DNA of 64,000 nucleotides, taken from an uncultured Candidatus Saccharibacteria bacterium (GTDB lineage Bacteria > Patescibacteriota > Saccharimonadia > Saccharimonadales > Saccharimonadaceae). Positions 58,260 through 64,000 of this stretch are shown piece after piece; position 1 is the stretch's first letter, and every line of letters starts with the position of its first letter. The notes beneath the pieces are model-generated. The model had not been told where the DNA came from, searched no databases, and worked only from the letters and a program-made list of their open reading frames with translations. The DNA lies in the NCBI GenBank assembly GCA_949063825.1, contig CARSRA010000002.1:1-64000 (forward strand), given 5' to 3'. The position numbers and the translations under genes were made by a program.

Positions 58260-58940
58260 ATGAGCAGCGGAGGTTCTAGGTTTGGTCATGGATTTGACCG
58301 TTGGATTGACGAATGTAAGATGGCAATTTCTGGAGCTGTACTTGCGACTAGCAAGGCAGAGTTTTGGTCAGGTTTTTTGATTTCTTTTGTGATTTTTGGC
58401 ACACTTATGAATTTGCTCGCGAGTGGTTTTGGCGTATTCAGTACAATGGCGGCATTGGGTATTTCAGGATCTTTGAAGATTATCAGTGATGCATTTTTGG
58501 CGATTTTTGGTTTTGATAAGAGCTTTGGTGATTGGGCGCTAACTTTTGTTGTGGTAGTATTACAGAGTATCCTGATTGGGTTGATCGTGTTTGTCTGGCA
58601 TGCTAAATGCCGTCAGCAGGAATCAACAGTAACTGAGACAGCTAAAAATGCTGGCAACTTGCAGGACGCTGGGATTGCTACGGGTCTTGCGATCCTCGGG
58701 ACCGGGTGCCCAACGTGTGGTACGAGTCTGCTTGCGCCGGTGATTGGGTCCTTGGTTGGCACAGGCAGTTACGCGCTGGCCGGTGTGGTCTCATGGGGTT
58801 TAACTATCGCCGCTGTAGTACTGATTCTTTTTTCAATCAAACGCGTCGGGAGGGATGCCTATGCTATGATTACCAGTGAACGTTTTCTGAATAAGAGAAA
58901 GGAGCAAAATGTCAGCAAAAACACCAACTTCAAAAAGTGA
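58260..58940 (+). CDS. Membrane protein with CPTC redox motif
   Basis: A 226-residue protein with about five membrane helices. Cys150 and Cys153 form CPTC in ILGTGCPTCGTSLLAP, at the beginning of a membrane helix. The next gene encodes a CPYC thioredoxin-fold protein and overlaps it by 32 bases, so a membrane relay for disulfide exchange (DsbD/CcdA- or VKOR-like in role, not in sequence) is a reasonable inference. Confidence 0.75.
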   Translation: MSSGGSRFGHGFDRWIDECKMAISGAVLATSKAEFWSGFLISFVIFGTLMNLLASGFGVFSTMAALGISGSLKIISDAFLAIFGFDKSFGDWALTFVVVVLQSILIGLIVFVWHAKCRQQESTVTETAKNAGNLQDAGIATGLAILGTGCPTCGTSLLAPVIGSLVGTGSYALAGVVSWGLTIAAVVLILFSIKRVGRDAYAMITSERFLNKRKEQNVSKNTNFKK

Positions 58941-59628
58941 GACGATAGCTAGGATTGGGCGTATCGCTTTGATTAGTGGGATCGTAATTCTGTTCTTAGC
59001 GGTTTTCGTGTTGAGTGCAACCCATAAATCTCCGGCTAGTGAACAAGTTTGGGATATGCGTACGACGGTTGGAAATCAGGACGCTAAGAAGCACTATATT
59101 ATGTATACCGATTTAATGTGTCCGTATTGTGATGTCTTTTCGCGCGCGGTGATGGAACATCAGGAGGAATTTGAGCAATTTTTGGCAGATAACGATATCT
59201 TGTTTGAGATTCGCCTGACAGATATGCTGTATTATGGTGCCGATAGTACGATGTCTCAAGATGCTGCTGAAGCGGCACAGTGTGCAGTTCGCGAAGATAA
59301 GTTTTGGGATTATTATCATGCGGCTTTGACAGCGCTATACGATGATTATCATTCTAAAGGCATTGGCAACAGTAAAACGGCTACGCCGATCAAGAATATG
59401 CCTGAGGATTACTGGTTAGAAATCGGTATCGAGGCTGGATTAGGCGACGAATTTGAGAAATGTGTTCAAGAACACGAGAGTGCGGACGAAGTTGAAGAAA
59501 TTACCATGAAGGCTTCACAATTTGCTGAAGGGATGCCGACTTTTGTCTTTGAAAAGTTTAAGACATCTGGTTTTGGTGATACTTGGGGTTGGGAAGAAGC
59601 TAAAGAATTCCTCAATGCTGGTATCTAG
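58909..59628 (+). CDS. Membrane-anchored DsbA-like thioredoxin-fold protein
   Basis: A 239-residue protein: one N-terminal membrane helix (about 15-38), then a DsbA-type thioredoxin fold with Cys71-Pro-Tyr-Cys74 in YTDLMCPYCDVFSRAV and the cis-Pro in EGMPTFVFEKF. It likely forms disulfides outside the membrane in exported proteins such as the Cys-rich cutinase-type enzyme. GAAAGGAG lies upstream of the ATG. Confidence 0.88.
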   Translation: MSAKTPTSKSETIARIGRIALISGIVILFLAVFVLSATHKSPASEQVWDMRTTVGNQDAKKHYIMYTDLMCPYCDVFSRAVMEHQEEFEQFLADNDILFEIRLTDMLYYGADSTMSQDAAEAAQCAVREDKFWDYYHAALTALYDDYHSKGIGNSKTATPIKNMPEDYWLEIGIEAGLGDEFEKCVQEHESADEVEEITMKASQFAEGMPTFVFEKFKTSGFGDTWGWEEAKEFLNAGI

Positions 59629-59654
59629 TTTTGGGATATGCTGAGCCAGCTAGA

Positions 59655-59690
59655 GAGTCTCGGATCGAGTGATCCGAGACTCTTGGTTTT
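59655..59690 (+). terminator. Terminator after the CPTC/CPYC genes
   Basis: GAGTCTCGGATC and GATCCGAGACTC form a perfect 12-bp stem with a 4-nt loop, followed by TTGGTTTT. Confidence 0.88.
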
Positions 59691-59722
59691 AGTTTTCGCC
59701 TAAAATCCTACAATAAAGGATT

Positions 59723-61048
59723 TTAGAGTTGATGCCGTTCTTTTTCGCCAGTTTCAAGATTTTTTAGCTCATACTCTCCAGTTTTAGCTTCGTTTTCGCC
59801 GATTACTGTCGCAAACTTGGCAATTTTGCTGGCGTGTTTTAATTTATCGCCTAGCTTTTTATTAGTCATAATTATATCTATTTTTTGTCCGGATTTTCGT
59901 AGGTTTTGTGCTAGTCGTTCAGCAACTGCAAGATCATTAGAACAAAACGGGATAATACAAATGTCGATTGGTTTCGCGGTGTTAAGGTTAACAAGTTGAT
60001 AATTTTGCAAAATCCAGAATAATCTAGTCAGTCCAATTGATCCACCAACTCCTGGGAATTTTTGGTCGGTATAATTGCTGGCAAGATTTTCATAGCGACC
60101 GCCACTACAAAGCGATCCGATTTCGCGATGATTAGCAGCAAAAGTTTCAAATACGGTACCGGTATAGTAATCTAACCCGCGCACGATTAACATGTCGGCT
60201 GTGACGTCCACTTTAAACCCTCCGTCGGCGTCATTGATAGTCTGTCCTAGTTTCAATTCCAGTATTTCCATTACTTCGGCGAGCTCATCAACACCAGCCA
60301 AGAAAGTTGCATTTTGGCATCCGAGAGCCATTAGCTTCGGCTTAACTTCACTAATCGATCCGGCAATGTTCATAAATGTTGTAATTTTTACAACATTTTC
60401 CTCAGTAATACCTAGTTCATAGAGAGATGCAGTGGTTTTTTCGGCTGGAACTTTTTCGGCGTGATCAATGATCGAAAAGATGTCGAGCGATTTTTCTTCA
60501 AGTCCCAGCCATTCGATTAGTCCGCCTAGCAATTTTCGATTGCTGATGCGTATGATCAGATTGGATAGTGGTAGAATCTGCACTGCATTGATTAGGGTTG
60601 CAATAACTTCAGCATCATAATAAATCGGCAAATCATTTCTTCCGATTACGTCGATGTCGCATTGGTAAAACTCACGGTAGCGTCCCTTTTGCGGACGCTC
60701 ACCACGAAAGTTGCGACCAATTTGAGTAACTTTAAAGGGGAAGGTTAGTTCGCTTTCGTGTTCAACGACATAACGCGCTAGTGGCACAGTGTGATCAAAG
60801 CGCAAAGCCTGGTCGGCCGATTCTGTATCTTCGGCAGTTTTGACAACTTTATAAATCTGTTTTTCGGTGTCGCCGCCAGCTTTGGCTAATAAAATTTCAG
60901 TACGGTCGATCATCGGTGTTTCAATACTTTGGAAGCCATGAGCATGGAATTCTGTCAAGAAGCCGTTTTTAAAGCGGTTAAATTCGTTTTGTAGATTTGG
61001 CAATAATTCCTGCATGCCACTAATTGGCGCTGTATTGATTTTTTTCAT
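59723..61048 (-). CDS. hisS: Histidyl-tRNA synthetase
   Basis: HisRS (441 residues), class II. Motif 2 is in RNFRGERPQKGRYREFYQCD, the histidine loop is VRGLDYYTGTVFE, motif 3 is GGSIGLTRLF; a C-terminal anticodon-binding domain ends the protein. The ATG at 61048 is 6 nt after a TATAAT box. Confidence 0.96.
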   Translation of the reverse strand: MKKINTAPISGMQELLPNLQNEFNRFKNGFLTEFHAHGFQSIETPMIDRTEILLAKAGGDTEKQIYKVVKTAEDTESADQALRFDHTVPLARYVVEHESELTFPFKVTQIGRNFRGERPQKGRYREFYQCDIDVIGRNDLPIYYDAEVIATLINAVQILPLSNLIIRISNRKLLGGLIEWLGLEEKSLDIFSIIDHAEKVPAEKTTASLYELGITEENVVKITTFMNIAGSISEVKPKLMALGCQNATFLAGVDELAEVMEILELKLGQTINDADGGFKVDVTADMLIVRGLDYYTGTVFETFAANHREIGSLCSGGRYENLASNYTDQKFPGVGGSIGLTRLFWILQNYQLVNLNTAKPIDICIIPFCSNDLAVAERLAQNLRKSGQKIDIIMTNKKLGDKLKHASKIAKFATVIGENEAKTGEYELKNLETGEKERHQL

Positions 61049-61054
61049 GATGTA

Positions 61055-61060
61055 ATTATA
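61055..61060 (-). promoter_or_regulatory. -10 box of hisS (leaderless)
   Basis: Minus-strand TATAAT at 61055-61060 with TACATC between it and the ATG. No clear -35. Confidence 0.5.
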
Positions 61061-61133
61061 CTATATTTTCGCGATAAATAAAGACGAGACTGTCGTTACG
61101 CGATGTGACCGCCATTTTTGGAGTGATTTTAAT

Positions 61134-62030
61134 CTATTTTAACTTCCTTACCACTACGGCTGATTTATCAAGTACTGATGGATCCAAGAATTGAACATTG
61201 TCGCGGTTTGGCGGTAAATAGAGAAAATAGTGGTCAGAAAAAAGCTGGAAGCGCTTGCGCAGTTCGTAAAAATATGATTCTAACTTGACTTTTTCAACCA
61301 TCTCCTTCTGAGATGGATCGAAAATAATCGTAGCAGAGGCTTGATTATCCTCGATTGGTTTGATAGCTTTAAAAATCCAAAAATCATCGTCGATAATTTT
61401 ATTTTGTTCAAGATAAATCACATAGTCATATGCTTCTGGCAAGCTAGCTTCGAAGCAAGCTCGGTCTTTCGTAATATCATAGGGGTTGAGCACTTTGACG
61501 TGCCTTGATTGAGCGAGTTGTATTGTGTTATCTACGCTCCCGTAATCGACAACAATAATCTCTAGATTTTTGATTAATTTTTGTGATAAAAGCTTGTCTA
61601 GTTGCACGGAGAATTCTTCTCCGGGACTATAGGTCGATAGTAACACCAGCACCTTACAATCGAGAGGCTTTGCATTCTTAGTTTCGCAGTTAATTCTGAA
61701 ATCTAATTGCCCCTTTTCGAATTTTCGTTTTGCTTTAATCCTAGAGGGGAAGCGCAGAGGAAGAGACATCTTCCACCATTTGGAATTTACTAGGAAGTGA
61801 ATATATTCGTTGTTGAACGCGACAGTTCTTTCTAAACTGGTGATTCTATCCATTAGCTGCTTATTCTGTGAGATCAAATAATCACGATCACCATAACGCT
61901 GAATTACTAACTCGTTTTGAATTCTCAATAAACTCTCTAAGTCGTCTGCGTATCCACTACTAGAAAGTGTTTTGATTCTTCTTTCCAAGAAACTGATGTA
62001 GCGTTTTGATGTTTTATCATCCATTTTCAT
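61134..62030 (-). CDS. Glycosyltransferase-like (GT-A) protein with coiled-coil N-terminus
   Basis: A 298-residue protein. Residues about 5-85 form a coiled coil; from about 128 a GT2-like Rossmann half appears: CKVLVLLSTYSPGEEF (STY in place of the usual PTYN), LEIIVVDYGSVDNTIQLA, and YVIYLEQNKIIDDDF, which replaces the DxD region. The catalytic acidic motif is unclear, so it may be inactive or accessory. Overlaps the epimerase by 14 bases. Confidence 0.65.
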   Translation of the reverse strand: MKMDDKTSKRYISFLERRIKTLSSSGYADDLESLLRIQNELVIQRYGDRDYLISQNKQLMDRITSLERTVAFNNEYIHFLVNSKWWKMSLPLRFPSRIKAKRKFEKGQLDFRINCETKNAKPLDCKVLVLLSTYSPGEEFSVQLDKLLSQKLIKNLEIIVVDYGSVDNTIQLAQSRHVKVLNPYDITKDRACFEASLPEAYDYVIYLEQNKIIDDDFWIFKAIKPIEDNQASATIIFDPSQKEMVEKVKLESYFYELRKRFQLFSDHYFLYLPPNRDNVQFLDPSVLDKSAVVVRKLK

Positions 62031-62946
62031 TCCTTTCTTTGCATTTTTTAGCTAAAACCTTTTTGATACCTTCATCTAATTGGGTTTGTGGTTTCCAGTT
62101 CAAGGTTTTTGCAGTGTTTGAGATATCTAATATATTATTCTTGACATCGCATTTTCGTGGCGCCGAATAATTAATTGTTACCTCCGATATATTAGAATAT
62201 TTTTTGATTAGATCAATGCAATCATTTAGTGAATGACCTATGCCGGTACCAAGATTAAACACCTTATGATCTCCGTTATACTCTATAATGCGTCTAATCG
62301 CTTCGATAGCATCATCAATGAAAATAAAATCTCGCAAATTATTACCATCACCCCAAATATCGATTACTTCATGATTTAAAATTTTATCAGCTAGGATAGG
62401 TATAATACCTTGCTTTTGTTCTATTTTAGTGTTTTCGCTATATGGATTAGCGAGGCGCACTATTTTATAATTGACACCAAAGAATCGGTGATACAGTTGC
62501 AGGTACTTTTCGATTAGCATTTTAATAATACCGTAATTTGAGATTGGATCCAAGCTTTCTGTTTCGGAGATATTTTGAGCTTCACATTCTCCATATACTG
62601 CTCCACCCGAAGATAGGAAGATAATTTCAGGAATTTTGTTTTTGACCATATCATCCAGTAACTTGATTGTGGGGAAGACATTTTGTTCAATTTCAGAATT
62701 AACGTGATCCATATCGTCATTTGGATTAATAGTGGAAATCAGGTGTATGACTAGATCGGCGTCTTGTAGGTAGCTGGAATAATCCTCGCATTGTACAAAA
62801 TCAAGAGTTCGATAAACCACATTTGGATGTCGGATGGGGTTTGAAATATCACGTCCAGTCACCACTAAGTAATAGTCATCAGCAAGTTGCTTGACAATGT
62901 TTTGGCCAAGAAATCCAGTACCGCCTAAGATAAGAATCTTTTTCAT
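62017..62946 (-). CDS. NAD-dependent nucleotide-sugar epimerase/dehydratase
   Basis: A 309-residue short-chain dehydrogenase of the extended type: KKILILGGTGFLGQNIV (GxxGxxG), catalytic SSGGAVYGE and YGIIKMLIEKYL (YxxxK), and VFNLGTGIGHSLNDCI. Similar to UDP-glucose 4-epimerases and other GalE-like enzymes; the sugar is unknown. It is part of a minus-strand glycan cluster and overlaps both neighbours. Confidence 0.9.
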   Translation of the reverse strand: MKKILILGGTGFLGQNIVKQLADDYYLVVTGRDISNPIRHPNVVYRTLDFVQCEDYSSYLQDADLVIHLISTINPNDDMDHVNSEIEQNVFPTIKLLDDMVKNKIPEIIFLSSGGAVYGECEAQNISETESLDPISNYGIIKMLIEKYLQLYHRFFGVNYKIVRLANPYSENTKIEQKQGIIPILADKILNHEVIDIWGDGNNLRDFIFIDDAIEAIRRIIEYNGDHKVFNLGTGIGHSLNDCIDLIKKYSNISEVTINYSAPRKCDVKNNILDISNTAKTLNWKPQTQLDEGIKKVLAKKCKERNENG

Positions 62947-64000
62947 GTCTCCTCGCTATGTGATATGAGCTTTAAGAGATTCTTTTCAAAGATCTGCATA
63001 TGGAAAAATTTTTCGTAGATTTTTCGGCCTTCGACTCTGATTTGATCTAGCTTGTCGGGATGCTGTAGGATGTATATAATTTTTTCCGCCAATTCATCAA
63101 CATTGCCACTCTTGAATACAAAACCATTCTTTCCATCGTGGATATATGTAGATGTCCCGGTGCAGTCAGAGCACAGGCAAATATTGCTCAGCATAAAAGT
63201 TTCCGTAGCCACCACTGGCATCGGATCATCAAGTGATGGCAGTGCTAGGACGTCGATTTCTTGGTATAATTTAAACAATTCGTCTCGATTGATTGAGGAG
63301 TATAGTTTGATTTGGTTTGAATTTTGCGATGCCTCAATAATTTGATCCTTGATCTTTTCGCCCTCGATATCTCCTGGAATAGTATCACCGATGAAGATGA
63401 ATTCTGCTAATTCCAAGTAATTACTCGGGATTTTCTTGATCGCTTCGAGTAATAGGTGCTGTCCTTTGCGAATGTTGATTGATCCGCACGACAGGAAACG
63501 TATTCGCCTATTTTGAGTTTTTCTCGGAGTAAGATTAGCAGCTTTATCACGAACTCCGTAGTTTAGGATACTGGCGTCATATTGAAAACCATAGTTTTTT
63601 AGTTGATCCATGGCATATTGACCCCCGCAGAGGACTTTTATGTTCGAAGTGAGATATTTGGGCATTTTGGATCCTATAATGTCGTAAGATATCTTACCTT
63701 CGTGAATCCACCAAAAGATTCTTTTACCAAGATTCATATATCTACGTACGAAATTATATAAAGTGGCGGTCACCATAATAATTTCGTCAAAATTATCAAC
63801 AAAAAGGTCCAAATCGAGTTTTGGCAAGATTGATTCAGTACCGTTATTAAAGAATTGCATAAAACGTAGCTGAGTACTGATTATGACTGGTACTCCAGCT
63901 TCCAGAAAGTCATTTCGTAGCGGACCATCAGCCAGGGAAACAACTGTTACGAAATAACCATTTTCAACCAGCACCTTTGCCGTGTCAAGTACGACTATGG
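62943..64000 (-). CDS. GT4-family glycosyltransferase, cut by the window edge
   Basis: At least 352 codons, open to the right edge (VVLDTAKVLVENGYF lies before the first GTG), so the N-terminus is outside. GT-B fold marks: FLSCGSINIRKGQHLLLEAI, ALPSLDDPMPVVATETFML (the EX7E-like nucleotide-sugar region) and GFVFKSGNVDELAEKI. It probably adds a sugar to a cell-surface polysaccharide, with the epimerase making the donor. Confidence 0.88.
   Translation of the reverse strand, partial: IVVLDTAKVLVENGYFVTVVSLADGPLRNDFLEAGVPVIISTQLRFMQFFNNGTESILPKLDLDLFVDNFDEIIMVTATLYNFVRRYMNLGKRIFWWIHEGKISYDIIGSKMPKYLTSNIKVLCGGQYAMDQLKNYGFQYDASILNYGVRDKAANLTPRKTQNRRIRFLSCGSINIRKGQHLLLEAIKKIPSNYLELAEFIFIGDTIPGDIEGEKIKDQIIEASQNSNQIKLYSSINRDELFKLYQEIDVLALPSLDDPMPVVATETFMLSNICLCSDCTGTSTYIHDGKNGFVFKSGNVDELAEKIIYILQHPDKLDQIRVEGRKIYEKFFHMQIFEKNLLKLISHSEET

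Noticed and set aside
1..64000. CRISPR array, tRNA or rRNA genes, transposase or integrase genes
   Set aside because: No regularly spaced repeats, no cloverleaf-like sequence in the intergenic regions examined and no such protein among the frames.
1..64000. SR1/Gracilibacteria-type code (TGA as Gly)
   Set aside because: Several intact genes end at TGA (gatA, the ABC1 kinase, the TetR-like gene) and none needs TGA read through.

Overview
The window reads as a stretch of main chromosome from a very small, host-dependent bacterium of the Candidate Phyla Radiation, most likely a Candidatus Saccharibacteria (TM7) member. The reasons are the mosaic of single-copy housekeeping genes with no biosynthetic operons (rpoB-rpoC, gatCAB, rpsL-rpsG, fusA, tig, cysS, hisS, nrdD-nrdG, folA, dut, ung), a DUF167 gene next to an ABC1/UbiB kinase, and variable C-terminal domains of the (F/Y)W-S-R-T-A-Y ... 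LRC type. TGA is used as a stop (for example gatA), which argues against the recoded SR1/Gracilibacteria. The taxon is my inference; no rRNA gene is present.

Layout. 1-2.6 kb: a Ca2+-type P-ATPase. 2.6-3.1 kb: a probable small structured RNA and the rpoB leader. 3.1-10.4 kb: rpoB-rpoC. 10.5-15.8 kb: gatC-gatA-(membrane HEPN-like protein)-gatB-UvrD-like helicase. 15.8-18.7 kb (minus): a 937-residue unknown with an exact 87-bp internal duplication. 18.8-20.9 kb: fusA. 21-25.7 kb: a Bce-type two-component system plus ABC transporter. 25.8-31.1 kb: small membrane protein, rmuC, CmpB-like membrane protein, DHH phosphoesterase, alpha/beta hydrolase, cysS. 31.1-32.7 kb: variable-domain cassettes around a TetR-like gene. 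32.8-45.8 kb: NrdR-boxed nrdD-nrdG, folA, iscS-iscU, membrane protein, HAD phosphatase, dut, DUF362, ABC1 kinase, DUF167, two membrane proteins, ung. 45.9-46.6 kb: two more cassettes beside a 21-bp perfect inverted repeat. 46.8-49.2 kb: a secreted cutinase-vWA-PKD protein and a small Cys/His protein. 49.3-53.4 kb: FAD oxidase, tig, rpsL-rpsG. 53.5-54.1 kb: a minus-strand unknown. 54.3-59.7 kb: gap-rpiB-rpe-pfkB, LOG protein, CPTC membrane protein and CPYC thioredoxin. 59.7-64 kb (minus): hisS, then a glycan cluster running off the right edge.

Most striking points. (1) Five short reading frames encode only the C-terminal part of a variable surface-type domain, with no N-terminal gene attached. 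Four align closely, and in most variable codons the first two bases change while the third stays fixed, as expected from adenine-directed mutagenesis by a diversity-generating retroelement (DGR). No reverse transcriptase or template repeat lies in the window, so these look like orphan or archived variable repeats. Two are inverted copies flanking the TetR-like gene. (2) RpoC lacks the cysteines of both canonical zinc sites. (3) About eleven genes have a TATAAT-like -10 box only 5-8 nt before the ATG, implying widespread leaderless transcription. (4) Minus-strand genes of unknown function share a CTATTGACTTT-type promoter. (5) Ribosomal protein S12 carries Pro at the position of the streptomycin-related Lys88.

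Genes are packed tightly with 1-14 nt overlaps, mostly on the plus strand. No tRNA, rRNA, CRISPR array, transposase or integrase was recognised.
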